Shown here piece by piece: positions 1-11,600 of a DNA stretch of 64,000 nt. This stretch comes from Planctomycetia bacterium (GTDB lineage Bacteria; Planctomycetota; Planctomycetia; Pirellulales; JACPPG01): the NCBI GenBank assembly GCA_016191115.1, contig JACPPG010000015.1, positions 83,802-147,801 on the forward strand, given 5' to 3'. Each line of letters starts with the position of its first letter. The stretch's first letter is position 1. The notes under the pieces were generated by a model. That model was not told where the DNA came from. It did not search any database and was given only the letters and a program-made list of their open reading frames with translations. The translations under genes and the position numbers were made by a program.

Positions 1-2
1 TC

Positions 3-257
3 GCCTACTATTCGCCGCTCGACGACCTGAAGGACCGCGTCAAGCGATTGCGGCTGTGGAGCGAAGCCGATCTGCCGGGTCATTTCGCGGTGCCGGGGGC
101 GCTGCGCACGAAAGTCGTGGGCAAAAGCGCCCTGGCCGCCGTGCCCAACGTGACGCAGGAGTTGGTCGACGATCTCCGCAAGCGATGGCACGCCGAGGTG
201 CGCGTCGAAGATCTGAACCTGGAGGAAATCTTCGTGGAGCTGAATACCCATGCGTGA
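3..257 (+). CDS. ABC transporter ATP-binding protein, C-terminal end (partial)
   Basis: The reading frame is open from the first bases of the window and stops at 255-257, so only about 84 C-terminal residues are present and the nucleotide-binding motifs lie upstream. The tail ending EEIFVELNTHA resembles the C-terminus of ABC-2 type export ATPases, where 'LEEIFV' is a recurrent ending. The ORF-track start (a TTG at 48) is internal to this frame and not a real start. The next gene starts at 250 inside this one (8-nt overlap), implying translational coupling and that the downstream membrane protein works with the transporter. Family assignment rests on the C-terminal tail only. Confidence 0.6.
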   Translation, partial: AYYSPLDDLKDRVKRLRLWSEADLPGHFAVPGALRTKVVGKSALAAVPNVTQELVDDLRKRWHAEVRVEDLNLEEIFVELNTHA

Positions 258-2493
258 CGCCACACGGGCAAGCTCAGCGACACTCGGGATTCGGCCCGCG
301 CGGGCGGATGGGATGCCGGGCGCAGTCCGCCGCGCATGGTGGATCATCGTCAGCTACCTCACGCGGCCGATCATCTGGGCAGTCGTCGGGTTCGCCATCG
401 TCATGCTCGGCATCGATCTGTTTGCCGGCCGAGGCCGGTCGTCATTCATGTGGACGTATCCGCAGCCGCCCGGGCCGACGTTGCAGATCAACTCGCGAGG
501 GAAGCTCGAAAGCGTCCGGAAGGTCCGGCGCGAGGGCGAGGTCGACGCGATCATGCTTTCGGCCCTGTGGTTCGACATGCATCGCAACGGCGTGGAGCAA
601 CGGAAGGGAGCGCCTCCCGCCGCGCGTCCGGTGCAAGGGATACCTGCGCCGACGGAGGACTACTATCGCGTCCTCGACGAGTTTCCGAACTTGCGACAGG
701 TGGAGTACACGTGCTTCGGCGAACCGATCGGTTTCGACCGGGTGACGCAATTGGCGGGTGTCGAGTACCTGACCGTCGACGGCGTCTGCGCGCTGGATTT
801 CGCCAGGCTCAGCCCGCTCCGCCAACTCCGCGAGCTGATCGTGCAGACAAGCCAGCCGCCGGAGCACGTGGCGGCGCTGGCGAAGTTGCCGCGATTGGAG
901 ACCGTCGTCTTCCGCTCGCGCCTGGCGATCAACGACGACGTGCTGGCCGAGCTTGCCGAGCTTCCACACCTGAAGGTGCTGGTGCTCGATTTCGGCTATC
1001 AGCATCCATCCGAGCCGCGGCTGACGAAGGCCGGGTTCGACGCCCTGGCCAGCGCCCCGGCGCTGGAAACGCTCTATGTGGGAGGGCGCCCCGAGTGGAG
1101 CGACGACCAGATCGCGCTGGCCCGCGCGGCAATGGCCGACAGGAAGGTTGTCGTCGAGCCGGCGGTCGCGCTATCGGCGTTTTCGCCGCCTGAATTCTTG
1201 CATTTCCTGCCGTTCGCCATTTTCGCGGCGGTTGTTGGCGCGCAACTTTCCAGTCAATTCCGCAGCCCGGCGCGGCGGCTGGCCCCGGGTTTTACGGCGA
1301 GCCACGCTCTCGTGGGAATTGGCCTGTGCGTGACGATTGCCGCGTTGTGCGCGGCGCGGTTCGTCGCCACGGGCACCGTCTTGGCTTCGGCCATCGCCGT
1401 GTCGGCCGCTGGCATCGCCTCGGCGGTCGGGGGAACGGCGCTTACTTCGCTCGTCCCGTCGTACGAGGTCAAGGGGACCAAGTGGTGGTCGCTCTTGCCG
1501 AGCGCCGTAGGCTTAGGGCTCATGGCGATGCTCTTTCACCCAGCGCTTTCGGACCAGGTGCTGCGCCATCCCGACCGCCGCGTGTTGGCCGTGTTGTGGC
1601 TGGCGGCAATTGCCTGCGTAGCCGCCACGGCATGGGCGCTGCGCAATCTCGTCTTCTGGTCCACGAGCTTGCCGATCACGGCGCGAAACGCCGGCCAGCC
1701 ATCGGACATGTGGGCCGGCCGCTTTCGCGAGGGTTGGTGGTCCGCGGGCGGTGACCGGGAACAGCGAATCGAGGCATGGTCCGGCCGCTCCGCAAGCGAT
1801 TGGACGTGGTGGCAGCGCATCGCGCGCTGGCAAATCGGAAACCCTCCGCTGCGGATGGTGCGACTCTCGTTGTTCATGGTGGCCATGGTCCTGGCGGGCC
1901 AGTACGGAATCCTTTGGTTGGCGGGCATGAGCGACAAGGTGTCGTGGTCCACGGGGTTGTGCTTCGCCGCCTGGATGATCCTGGCACAAACGACGATGCA
2001 GATCGCCGGCATGTGGCGAATGCGCTTAGCTGTGTTGCCGCTGGAGATGACGCGCCCCGTCGCGCGCGGCGCGCTACAACGCGAGTGGATCGCGGCGTAC
2101 ATCGCCGACCTTGCGCCGAGCACCGCCGTGGCGGCGGCAAGCGGCGCGCTAGCCGTCAATATGGCCGCGCCCACCGCGATCGACTGGCCGTCGCTACCGC
2201 TCGACTTCCTGATCTTGTTTCCCGCGGCACTCACGTTGGCGATCGGGGTGGGCAGTTTGCTGATTGTCGTGCGACGATTCTGGTTGGCTTTGCTGGTGGT
2301 ATTCGGCGTCATATGGCTGACGGCTGTCGCGCTTGTGGGCATGACCGTAGTTCGGGGCGGCGGCCCAGGCTCCCTTACGGCCGCCGATTTCTCGCGACAG
2401 ATGATGGAAGGGCAATCGTGGATCCTCGCCGCGATCGGCGCCGTTCTCGCCGCCTTCGCCGCCCGCCGCTGGATGCGGATGGAATGCGCGTAA
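250..2493 (+). CDS. Large multi-spanning membrane protein with leucine-rich segment, probable ABC transporter partner
   Basis: 747 aa. The start overlaps the preceding ATPase gene by 8 nt. A first membrane helix lies near residues 33-55. A soluble stretch of about 250 residues follows, with leucine-rich-repeat-like periodicity (for example LRELIVQTSQPPEHVAALAK, then LPHLKVLVLDF). At least eight hydrophobic helices follow to the C-terminus, which suits a permease of the ABC-2 type. The combination of an LRR-like extracytoplasmic domain with a permease-like region is not a family I can name. Coupling to an ATPase suggests an ABC exporter or membrane-modifying complex; the substrate cannot be read from the sequence. 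Confidence 0.7.
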   Translation: MRDATRASSATLGIRPARADGMPGAVRRAWWIIVSYLTRPIIWAVVGFAIVMLGIDLFAGRGRSSFMWTYPQPPGPTLQINSRGKLESVRKVRREGEVDAIMLSALWFDMHRNGVEQRKGAPPAARPVQGIPAPTEDYYRVLDEFPNLRQVEYTCFGEPIGFDRVTQLAGVEYLTVDGVCALDFARLSPLRQLRELIVQTSQPPEHVAALAKLPRLETVVFRSRLAINDDVLAELAELPHLKVLVLDFGYQHPSEPRLTKAGFDALASAPALETLYVGGRPEWSDDQIALARAAMADRKVVVEPAVALSAFSPPEFLHFLPFAIFAAVVGAQLSSQFRSPARRLAPGFTASHALVGIGLCVTIAALCAARFVATGTVLASAIAVSAAGIASAVGGTALTSLVPSYEVKGTKWWSLLPSAVGLGLMAMLFHPALSDQVLRHPDRRVLAVLWLAAIACVAATAWALRNLVFWSTSLPITARNAGQPSDMWAGRFREGWWSAGGDREQRIEAWSGRSASDWTWWQRIARWQIGNPPLRMVRLSLFMVAMVLAGQYGILWLAGMSDKVSWSTGLCFAAWMILAQTTMQIAGMWRMRLAVLPLEMTRPVARGALQREWIAAYIADLAPSTAVAAASGALAVNMAAPTAIDWPSLPLDFLILFPAALTLAIGVGSLLIVVRRFWLALLVVFGVIWLTAVALVGMTVVRGGGPGSLTAADFSRQMMEGQSWILAAIGAVLAAFAARRWMRMECA

Positions 2494-2580
2494 GGGAGTG
2501 GTCCGTGCCGGGGAGAGTAGACGTGGGTGCCATGGCCACGGAGGTGCTCCGACGTGGCCATGCCACGCTTGCCGTTTGCC

Positions 2581-2669
2581 GGGGTCTGGCTCATTTTTCG
2601 GCACACGCGATCTTCAATCCTTCCGACGGACCTTCGGCCGAAAAATGTGCCCGACCCCCTCTCCCAGGA
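2581..2669. repeat. Palindromic intergenic element, family A (copy 1)
   Basis: Left arm GGGGTCTGGCTCATTTTTCG and right arm with core GCCGAAAAATGTG form a near-perfect inverted repeat around a short loop. The same arms recur at 44625-44746 and 55071-55292. The rest of the 2494-2898 gap holds the family B copy and nothing that looks coding. Confidence 0.8.
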
Positions 2670-2693
2670 CTTTGCAGTTCGCCTGGGCATGGC

Positions 2694-2833
2694 GCCAGGG
2701 CCATTCTGTTTTTCAAAATGGCGAGGCGGGAAAATGGGACTGGCTCCGAGCATAAGCAGCGCAAGTCCTTTCAGACCAACGTTGCGTCTCGGTGCCTGTC
2801 CCACTTTCCCGCCGGTGCGCCGCCGGCAAGCTT
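2694..2833. repeat. Dispersed palindromic element, family B (copy 1)
   Basis: About 140 bp containing GGGACTGGCTCCGAG on one side and CTCGGTGCCTGTCCC on the other, within longer arms (GGCGGGAAAATGGGAC / GTCCCACTTTCCCGCC). By eye it differs at about one base from the copy at 63862-64000 and is closely related to 24749-24879. It sits in the convergent gap between the membrane-protein gene and the DUF1501 gene, so it could also act as a bidirectional transcription stop. Confidence 0.85.
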
Positions 2834-2898
2834 GAATCTGTGAATGGCGCTGCGGGCGTGGCACCCGACGACTTGCGACAACGCCAAACGGCGATTGC

Positions 2899-4107
2899 TC
2901 ACGCCGTCGTGGGCTTGAGCAATTCAAGCGGCGCGAAATGGCCGCCGAGAATCGGCTCACTCGGCACGTTCAGCCAGCGCTCGAGCACCGCCGCGTATAC
3001 CTGGCGAAAGTCGATGGCCATCCTCACGTCGCCATCCTGCAAGTCCGCGAGATTGGGCGTAGGGCCAAAAATGCCGGCCGCCAACTTTGGCCCGGCCACG
3101 AACACGGGGCTTGCCGCGCCATGGTCCGTGCCGGCCGAGTCGTTTTCCGCCGCCCGGCGGCCGAACTCGCTGAACGCCAGCACCAGCACGCGATCCGAAA
3201 GGCCGCTCGCGGCCAGGTCGTCGAGAAACGCCGCCAGCGCGCCGGCAAACACCCGCAGCAATTGATAGTGCTCGTTCGCCTGAGCGGCGTGCGTGTCGTA
3301 GCCCGATTGCGCGGTGTAGAGCACGCTGGCCGGGGTGCCGGACTTGATCATGGCGGAAATCAATCGCAACTGCTGGGCGAGCGCCGAATCGGAATACGCG
3401 CCGTCCCGCGACCGATCGCCGGGCTGGACGAACGTGGCCAGCCGCTGGGCCGTCGTGAAGGCCTCGTCCGCACTGCGCCGCGCGAGCTGCGCGAGTTCGC
3501 CATCGACGCCGACGGCCGACGCGGCCCGCAGCGCGTCCGCCGAAGCGGCCAGCGACAGTTCGTCGGCACTCTGCATCGAGGCGACCGTGCTACGCCGCCC
3601 CCACAAGGTCACGGGCACCGCGCCCGAGCCGACGAACACGGCGTCAGGCCCGCCATCGCCCGCGCGGCTCTGGTCCAGCGCGCGGCCCAGCCACCCGTAC
3701 TGGCCGTGCTCGGCATTGTCGAGCCGCGCCGACTGCCAGATGGCCATGCTGCGAAAGTGCGACCGGTCGGGATTCGGATAGCCGACCCCCTGCACCACGG
3801 CGAACCGCCCGTCGTCGAAGAGCGACCCGGCGGCTTTCATCGCCGGGTGAAGGCCGATCTCGTCGCCCATCTTAATCACGTTGTCCGGCTTGATGGCCAG
3901 TTTCGGCCGCAACCGCGCGTAGTTTTCGTCCCGATACGGAATGACCGTGTTCAGGCCGTCGTTGCCGCCGTCGAGCTGGATCACCACCAGCACGCGGCCG
4001 TCGCTCTTCTGCCCGGCGGCGAGCGCCGTTCGCGCCAAGAACGTGGGCACGACCGGCGCGAGCGACAACAGCACCGACTCTTTGAGCATTTCGCGTCGCG
4101 ACAGCAT
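2899..4107 (-). CDS. DUF1501 family secreted protein
   Basis: 402 aa. The N-terminus MLSRREMLKESVLLSLAP is a Tat-type signal (twin arginine, then a hydrophobic stretch ending in TALAA), so export in folded form is likely. LVVIQLDGGNDGLNTV and the later FSEFGRR and DHGAASPVFV segments are typical of DUF1501, a family related to the alkaline phosphatase/sulfatase fold. The biochemical role is not established. An AAGGAGAA ribosome site precedes the ATG. It lies downstream of a DUF1800 gene on the same strand; the two families are commonly adjacent in planctomycetes and other bacteria. Confidence 0.9.
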   Translation of the reverse strand: MLSRREMLKESVLLSLAPVVPTFLARTALAAGQKSDGRVLVVIQLDGGNDGLNTVIPYRDENYARLRPKLAIKPDNVIKMGDEIGLHPAMKAAGSLFDDGRFAVVQGVGYPNPDRSHFRSMAIWQSARLDNAEHGQYGWLGRALDQSRAGDGGPDAVFVGSGAVPVTLWGRRSTVASMQSADELSLAASADALRAASAVGVDGELAQLARRSADEAFTTAQRLATFVQPGDRSRDGAYSDSALAQQLRLISAMIKSGTPASVLYTAQSGYDTHAAQANEHYQLLRVFAGALAAFLDDLAASGLSDRVLVLAFSEFGRRAAENDSAGTDHGAASPVFVAGPKLAAGIFGPTPNLADLQDGDVRMAIDFRQVYAAVLERWLNVPSEPILGGHFAPLELLKPTTA

Positions 4108-4194
4108 GTTGGTTTCTCCTTGCTATTGAACACCGGTGGATACCGCGCGAACGGGCGTCTGTTAGCAGGTTCAGGCTGGCGTTTCCATTCGGAC

Positions 4195-4250
4195 ATTCGT
4201 CATTCGAGCTTCGAGCTTCTTTAGGCATTTGACTTTAGACATTCGACATT
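4195..4250. repeat. Low-complexity 'GACATTCG' type intergenic sequence
   Basis: Contains repeated short units (ACATTCGTCATTCGAGC, TTAGACATTCGACATT) close to those at 61015-61079. It fills the gap between DUF1800 and DUF1501. No coding or RNA signal was seen in it. Confidence 0.5.
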
Positions 4251-4278
4251 GTGAGAGTGCCATTTTCCCACCTCCCGG

Positions 4279-5649
4279 TTACGCCACGCACGCCTCGGGC
4301 CTCGACAGCAATAAGAGCGCGGCCGTTTCGAGCGGGCCGCGCGCACCCGGCGCGCTGGTGGCCGCTTGCTCGACGGCCTGCCGGGCCTCTTTCGACAGGC
4401 CGCCAAAAAACAGTTCACCGAACCATTCGACGGCCCGCGACAGGTTCGCGTCGCCCACGTGCCGGCTCACCAGCGCCGCCAGATCGGGCGGCGCCGCGTC
4501 CTGCGCCAGACGCCCGTCCACCAGCGCCGCCGCGAAATTCGCCTGCGACACGAGCGCCGCCGACGTCAGCCAGGTCCGCCCCTCGTTCCAGCCGCCGACG
4601 TTCGGCGGATAGAACAATTCCTGCCCCATGCGGGCCATCCACTCGGCCAATAAGAGCGTGCTGGGGGGCGGCGAGAAATACTCGAGCGCCCGCGCCGTGC
4701 CGACAACGTGCTCGGCCGGCGCGACCACTCGCGAGCCCATGTTCCCGTCCGAAAAGAACCGCTCCGAGCGAAGCACCGTCTCGATGGCCCAGCCGACGTC
4801 GAGCTCGTGGTCGCGCAAGCCGTCGGCGAGCGCGTCGAGCGCCGCCGCGTCGGCCGCGCGCTCGCTCAGCAGCGTGCGGCCGATCCGCCACGCCAGGCGT
4901 TTTGCCGTCGCCGGCTCCGCCGCCAGAAGCGCGAGCACGTCGCCGCCAGCGAACCGGCCGGCACGGCCCAGGATCGTCTTCTCGCCGTCGTCGTGGGCCG
5001 CCGGGTCGAAGCGGAACGCGTCTCCCACCACCCGCCAGCCGGTGAGCGCGCGGGCGACCTCCTGCACGTCGCGCTCGCTGTAGTGGCCGATCGAGAGCGT
5101 GAAGAGCTCCATCAGCTCGCGGGCCAAGTTCTCGTTTGCGTGGCCGGCGCGGTTCTTGTCAGCGTCGAGCCACACGAGCATCGCCGGACCCTTGACCACC
5201 CGCGCAAGCGTCTCGTTGAACGGGGCCTTCGCCGACTGGCGGAAGGTCTCGTTCTGCTCGCGCATCGACGCGACGCTGTTGACCTTCACGTTGCTCGTGG
5301 CGAAATGGTTGTGCCACATGAGCGCCAGCCGCTCGGCCAATGGGTCGGGCGAGAAAACCATCCGGTACACCCACCAGGCCTTCAGCCGCTGCGGGTTGCT
5401 CGACGAGACAGCCGCGTCGCCCAAGACACGCGAGACGGCCTCAAAATCCTCCGGCACGCCGCTTGTATGCGCGTGTCCGGCCAGGAATCGGTCGATCGCC
5501 TCCTGCGGGCCGTCGCTCAGGTCGCGTTGTAATTCGCTCCACGTGCCGGCAAACCCGGCCCGGCGGCGCAAGTGCACCACGCGGCGCAGATTCCACGGCG
5601 CGGCGGGGCCGGGCTCGTAGGGTTTCCAGGATGTGGAGGCGTCAGTCAC
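4279..5649 (-). CDS. DUF1800 family protein
   Basis: 456 aa from a GTG start that overlaps the stop of the upstream giant gene (GTGA). The N-terminal motif HLRRRAGFAGTWSEL, the central MWHNHFATSNVKV and the ELMELFTLSIGHYSERDVQE segment are diagnostic of DUF1800. No signal peptide is evident from this start. The molecular function is unknown; DUF1800 proteins are usually encoded just upstream of DUF1501 partners, as here. The stop/start overlap with the M56 gene suggests that the BlaI system controls this gene too. Confidence 0.88.
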   Translation of the reverse strand: MTDASTSWKPYEPGPAAPWNLRRVVHLRRRAGFAGTWSELQRDLSDGPQEAIDRFLAGHAHTSGVPEDFEAVSRVLGDAAVSSSNPQRLKAWWVYRMVFSPDPLAERLALMWHNHFATSNVKVNSVASMREQNETFRQSAKAPFNETLARVVKGPAMLVWLDADKNRAGHANENLARELMELFTLSIGHYSERDVQEVARALTGWRVVGDAFRFDPAAHDDGEKTILGRAGRFAGGDVLALLAAEPATAKRLAWRIGRTLLSERAADAAALDALADGLRDHELDVGWAIETVLRSERFFSDGNMGSRVVAPAEHVVGTARALEYFSPPPSTLLLAEWMARMGQELFYPPNVGGWNEGRTWLTSAALVSQANFAAALVDGRLAQDAAPPDLAALVSRHVGDANLSRAVEWFGELFFGGLSKEARQAVEQAATSAPGARGPLETAALLLLSRPEACVA

Positions 5650-8600
5650 GGCTGAGGGGCCTTTCCCGTTGATCCGTTCTGCGCGTTCGAACTATCCCGA
5701 GCGCCCTGGTGGCCGACCGCTCCCGGCAACGTCCGGCGCGGCTCGGGGCGGGCTTCGGATGTCACGTCGATTTCGCCCAGGTCGACGGTCTCGCCGGGCG
5801 CAACGGAGATTGTCTTGGCCAGGACGGCCGAGCCCGCCTCGCTTTGGCAATAGATCGAATACTCGCATCCGGACGGGACCAGGCTGTTTGTGAAGCGCCC
5901 GGTTTCGTCGGTCGTCTCGGAATAAAGGTGCAAGCCAAAATCGCCGTCGAGCACGTCGAAGCGAACGTGAGCGCCGCGGACCGGCTCGCCGTCGCCGTCC
6001 AACAACCGCGCGGTGATCGTCCCGCACGGCGCGAGCTTCTCAGTCACCGGGCCGGGGCCATCAGCGGCGCTCACGCGCACGGCCTTGCCCAGCTTTCGCT
6101 CTTTGTGATGTATAAGGACCAGCCGCTTTTCGTCCGGTGCTAGCGCGATCGCCTCGATCGTCGGGCCGACGCCGTTCTCCTCGTGGTGCTGGCCCTTCGG
6201 CCACAGCCCACGGGCCGTCACGCCCGATAGGGGCTTGCCGTCCGGGTCCACCACGGCCAGCGGCAACCGCGCGCCGGGATCGAGTGCGATATCGACGGCG
6301 ATTTCCTGCTCGCCGTCAGCCGCGCGAATCTCCCGCACCGCCGTCGACGTGGACCATGAGCCAAATGAGATGGCGAACTTGAAGGTTTCTCGATTGGGCA
6401 GATCGGCAACGTCGCGGATGCCCTGGCCGGTCGGGTACGGCTGGCTGGGAGAGCAGCGGGCTTCGATGAGCCCGTGCCCCGGCAGCCCGACTACGCGATA
6501 CCTTCCTTCGGCGTCGGTCCGATACCGGCTGAAGAGCGCAGGCACCGTGCTGCCGTTAAACTCGCGGAGGTCCTTGGTCAGCGGGTTGTCGGGCCAGGGG
6601 TTGTAATACATGCTGGCTGCGACCGGCTTGCCCGACTGTTTGTCGAAGACGCGACCGGTAATCCAGACGCCGCGCTCAAGGTCCAGGTCGAGCTTCACCG
6701 GCTCTAAGCCCGGCGGGGCGGGCACATCGAACGCGCGGACGAAATACGGCTGATCGTCCGCTGGAATCGCCAGGATGCGGTTTCCCTCGCCCTTGGGCAG
6801 ACTGTCGAGCCGGTAGCGGCCCGCCGCATCCGCAATCGTTTCGACCGTGTGCATGCCGGAGACGTTGGTGCCGGCCAGCCTGTCGCTCACGACGCGGACG
6901 TTTGGAATCGCCTCGCCCGTCTTCGCGTCGCGAATCAGGCCTTCGACCGGTTGCGAGGGCGCGGCGACGTACTGGAAGCGGTTGCCGAAATAAGTCTCAT
7001 TGAACTTGAAGGAGCCGGCGCCCATGTCGAGAACGATCGGCTCCATTTGCTGCGTGGCGGCGTAGAACTGCGCCACCGCGACGCCCCCGCCCGACACCCG
7101 CAGCCGCGCGACCCGGCCGCGCCCCACGCCGCTCAGGCGGAACCGGCCGTCGGCATCGGTCTTCGCCGTGTTGGCAAGGGCGTCGATGCCGGCGGGCAGT
7201 TGGCGCACGACGGCCTTCGGCTTGCCGCTGGCGGGCGTCTGGGGCTCGCCGCTGCGAAGCGCCTCGAGCCATTGGCTCACGTCATCTTTCGCGTTGGTGA
7301 GTAGCGCGACGACTTGCAAGGTCGCGCCATGGATCGGGCGGCCCTCCAAATCCACGACCCGCCCCTCCAGCGGATCGTCGGCGGCCAGGCGCAAGGTCGG
7401 CTCCTGGCCGGGTTCGATCTCCTCGAAGGGAGCCCACGCCGGCGCGAAGCCCGGCGCGCTCGCCACGATGTTCACATAGCGCCAGGCCTGCGGCATCGGC
7501 GAGTCCTGCGCCTTGGGGTACTCGATCTGAAAACGCCCGGCTGCATCGCTCTTCGTCGCGGCTAACGGCCCGCTTTTGCCCAACGTGTTCCCGACCATGC
7601 TCACCGCGAACACGTCGCCGCCGGCCACGGGCTGACCTTGCGGGTCGACGACCAAACCCTTGACGACGATCGTGTCCCCTTCCGGCTCGCGCGGCGACGG
7701 CGACTCGCCGACGGCAACGTATGACCAATTCAAGCGGTTCTTCGACTTTCGCTTGGCGTCCGCCTTGGCCATCGCGCGAGCGCCGGCCTTCGCGTTGGCC
7801 GTAAAGGTGCCGGCGGGAAGCGGTTTCGCCGGATTGTCATTCTTGGGCGGCGCTGCGGTTGCCGCCGGCGTGTCACCCGGCGATGCGGAGGCCATCTTCT
7901 CCTCCGGCGGCAAGAGCTTGACGTCGCCTACGTCGGTCGTCTGGCCGGCTTCGACGGTCGCCCCATCGACGACCCGGCCGTACGTGTTGTTGCCCGCGCC
8001 AAACACAGTGTGCTGGCGGCCGGGCACCAGCCCGCGGATGAGGAATCGTCCGTCGTCGTCGGTGGCCAGCCGCATGTCATAGTTGCGGATCTTGGCGCTC
8101 GGCAGGCCGGCGCCGCTCAGGCGAACGCGCCGCAGGGGCTCGCCGTTGTCGTCGACCAGACGGCCGCGAAGGCTGCCGGCGGGCACGAGCTTGATCGCCA
8201 ACTCCAGCGGCGGGTCGGCCTCGAGGCGGAAGTACCCCGCCAGGTCGCGCTCGGGGTGGTAGACGAAAAGGTCGCGCGCGTCCTCCCCCTCATACACCAC
8301 GACGCGGAACGAATCGCCAAAGATCGGATCCCATGCGCCGGCGAGAACGGATCCGCTGGCCATGCCGCCCGACAGCGGCTGCCCATCCGGATCGAGCATG
8401 CGGGCCACAATGTCGACGCCCGAGGTGAGGGCGAGCGTGATCTCGATTGGTTCGTCGCCGGGAGCTGGATCGAGCTGGCGCAGGAGATTCTCGTTCTCCC
8501 TCACAAGGCTGTAGGGAACGGTGCGGAACATCTTCGAGGGGCCGCCGTTGTCGTACGTGGGGACGGTGATCGATTCGGCTCCCGCGCCGCGGCGGAAATT

Positions 8601-11600
8601 GCGGGAGTCGTCGGCCATGAACGCCAGGATGCCCTGGCCGGGCGGAACGGCGATCTCGAAATGGCCCTCCTTGTTGGCGCGGCGCTCGTGCGCGATGTCG
8701 ATGCGGGACAGGCCGGGGTAATCGGCCAGGTGCGGATTGCCCTGGAACGCGAAGTATTGCACCGCGCCTGAGACCGGCTTGCCGGTCCGCTCGTCGACAG
8801 TGCGGCCACGGACCCATACGCCGCGGCGAAGCTTGAAGTCGTGCATCACCGGGGCGCCACCGAGTTGCGTCGTGATCTCAACGCCAGCCGGCAGATATGC
8901 CGTCGACGCCGGCGGGAGCGCATAGACCCCCTCTTCCGTGCTGATCGTAAGCCCGTCGAGCCGGTAGCGCCCGTCGGCGTCGGTCACCGTGGCGATGTGG
9001 GTCTTGCCGGACCCGAGGAACGACCCCTGCCGCCCGGCGCTAATCGCGATTCCGGCCAGCGGCTCGCCGGTTTCCGCGTCGGTCACGCGCCCTTCGACCG
9101 GCACACTCGGTCCGGCTACGTGCGTGAACTGGTTGGCGAAGTAGGTGTCCACGCGCGTGTCGCCCGGCCGGCCCCACTCGTTCGGCACGACGATTTTCTC
9201 GCCGGGCCGTGTCCGGACTTTCACGAGACTCGTCTCAATCGCCGGCCCGGTGACCATCAATTCCACGATCCGCTCGCGGCCGACGCCGTGGAGCGCGAAC
9301 CGGCCCTCCTTGTCGGTCGTCACGTCCGGGATGATCGACGCCCATTGCGCGCCGCCCATTTGGTCCGGCGTGTGATTCCGCAGCGAGTAATAGTCGGCCT
9401 TGGGCTCCTTGGTCGCCTCCTCCCAGGAATCGAGGTTGCCGGAACTGTTCAAATAGAGCGTGTGAACGCCAATCCGCGCCCCGGCGACCGGCCTTCCCTC
9501 GATCGACATGACCTGGCCCACGAGGGGCACGTCGTCGCGCACCAGCCGCAGCACGCCCTGGCGATCGCGCTTCTCGTTGTCGTGGTATTCCTTCCGTTCG
9601 GCGGGCAGTCGTTTTGCGGCTTCCCCAGTCGTCTCGAAGTCGATCGACCGCCCCTTGGCGAACCCATACCCATCGGCCGTGGCGACGAGGTTGAACGAGA
9701 GCCACGTGGTGTCGGCGTCCGGCTCGAAATCGGAGCGCCTGGTGCTGAAATCGAACCAGCCATCGGCATCGGTGGTGGCCCGTGGGCGGAGCGAGTCGTC
9801 GGCGCGTCCGCCGCGGACCCAGTAGGCAAAATGCAGCTTGGCGCCGGCGACCGGCTTGCCGTCCGCATCGACCACGCGGCCACGGTAGTGCAGCGTCACG
9901 GCGTCGTCGGCGACATCGGCGGCGGCTGCGCCGTCGGGTGCCGGCTTCGCGGCATTGTCAGGCGGCATTGCCGTTGCAATCGCCTCGCGTGGCTCGGTTC
10001 CCGCGCCGACGGATTGTGCCGTTTTGCCGTTCTTCTGGTGCCGCTCGCGCCACCTCTTGGCCGCGTCCTGCAACATCGATTCGTCGCGAACTACGCGGTC
10101 GGGCAGTTCCAATTGCTCGCCGGCGGCGACGCGAATCTCGCGATGCATCGCCAGGTGCCCCTCGTCGTCCCCGCCCAGCAGCCGGTAGGTGACGCCGGGT
10201 ATCAGCGTGGGCACGGTGACGCGGCCATCCTCTCCGGCCATCAGGTCCCAGGTGTTCTGGCGATCGAAATTGTTGATCAGCTCTTCGTCGGCGAAAATCT
10301 GCTGCCAGTCGGAATCCGCCTTGATCGCGACCATGGACGCGCCCGGCGTAAAGACGACGTCGATTGAGGGCGACAAGCCCGGCACCGGTTGCCCCTTGCC
10401 GTCGACGAAGCGCTCGGTCACCGATCCGCATGGATCGAGCTGAATGCGCAGCGGCCGCGCGGCGTCGGCGGCGCGGACGTTGACGATCTTGGCCTCCTTG
10501 GCGTCGGGGTCGAGTAGGAAGACCGGCAGCTCGCCTTCGCTGGGTACGCCCGACAGCTCGAACCGCCCGTCATGGATCGTGCGCGGAAAACAGCGGAAAT
10601 AATCGGAATACGGCGCGGCGATCCCGCGGTGCACGAGCAGCACGCGCTTCGGCGTGCGGCCATTGACGCCGACGACCTGGCCGCGGACGGTTGCGCCACG
10701 TTCGACCGTGAGATTCACGACGTGCTCGGCCGCATCGGGCGCCACGTCGAATGAAGCGTAGGCGTTCAGGTACAATCGTCGGCCACCCGGCGTCGCGCTT
10801 CGCAAGGTGTTTTGCGCGACCTCACGCAGGACGTAGTCCGAACCGGCCGAGAGCACTTCAACGTAACCGGCGCCGGCCGGGATGCCCATCGCGAAGTGCC
10901 CGTCTTCGTCCGACAGCACGGCCGCTTGCCAACCCGTGAGGATCCCCTTTCCGTTGGGATTGTCGTCGCGCGGATGGTATTGCACGCTTGCGCGTGCGAT
11001 CGGTTGGCCAGTTTTTTCATCCTTGATCGACCCGCGCAGCAGCACACCGCGCGGCAGCTCGATCCGCACCGCATGCTCGGTCGCGGTCTGAGGCCAATCG
11101 AACTTGACTGGCGACGCCAGGTACGGCGTGCCCGCCGGCGCAAACGCCGTCACTTCATACGACCGCGCGGGAAAGGGATTCAATCGAAATCGCCCGGCGT
11201 CGTCCGCTTCGCCGAATACGCCGGTCATGCCGTGCCCGTCGTGCGTGAACGCCTGCAAACGGCCCCGCGCCAGGGGCTCGCCCGTGTCGGCGGCCTCGAC
11301 GGTGCCGGTCAGGAGCTGCGCCGGCGGAAGCGGCGTCAAGTGCGTCGCTTGATCGTCGCGCTTCCACAGCCACCAGTGCGGCGCAAAGGGCGGCTGATCG
11401 ACGAACAGGCTCAATTGGGCGTCGGCCGGGACACCGCGGACGGTGAACCAGCCCTCGGCATCGGTCGTCACGTCGCTAGGCCAGACCTCCGCGGGCAAGC
11501 CGCCGCGATCGGAATCGACGCCGTGAAATTCGCCGAGGTCAAACTGGCCGATCTTGTCGACCACCAGGCGCAGCCCGGCGGCGGGCTTGCCTTCAAGCGA

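Noticed and set aside
1536-2960. 474-aa minus-strand ORF opposite the first membrane protein
   Set aside because: Arg/Pro/Ala-rich antisense frame of a real gene, running into repeat elements; a GC-rich shadow.
2938-4224. 428-aa plus-strand ORF opposite DUF1501
   Set aside because: Antisense shadow of a well-supported gene; no recognisable domain.
8841-10367. 508-aa plus-strand ORF opposite the M56 gene
   Set aside because: Repeats His/Arg/Gly-rich patterns that mirror the tandem domains on the other strand.
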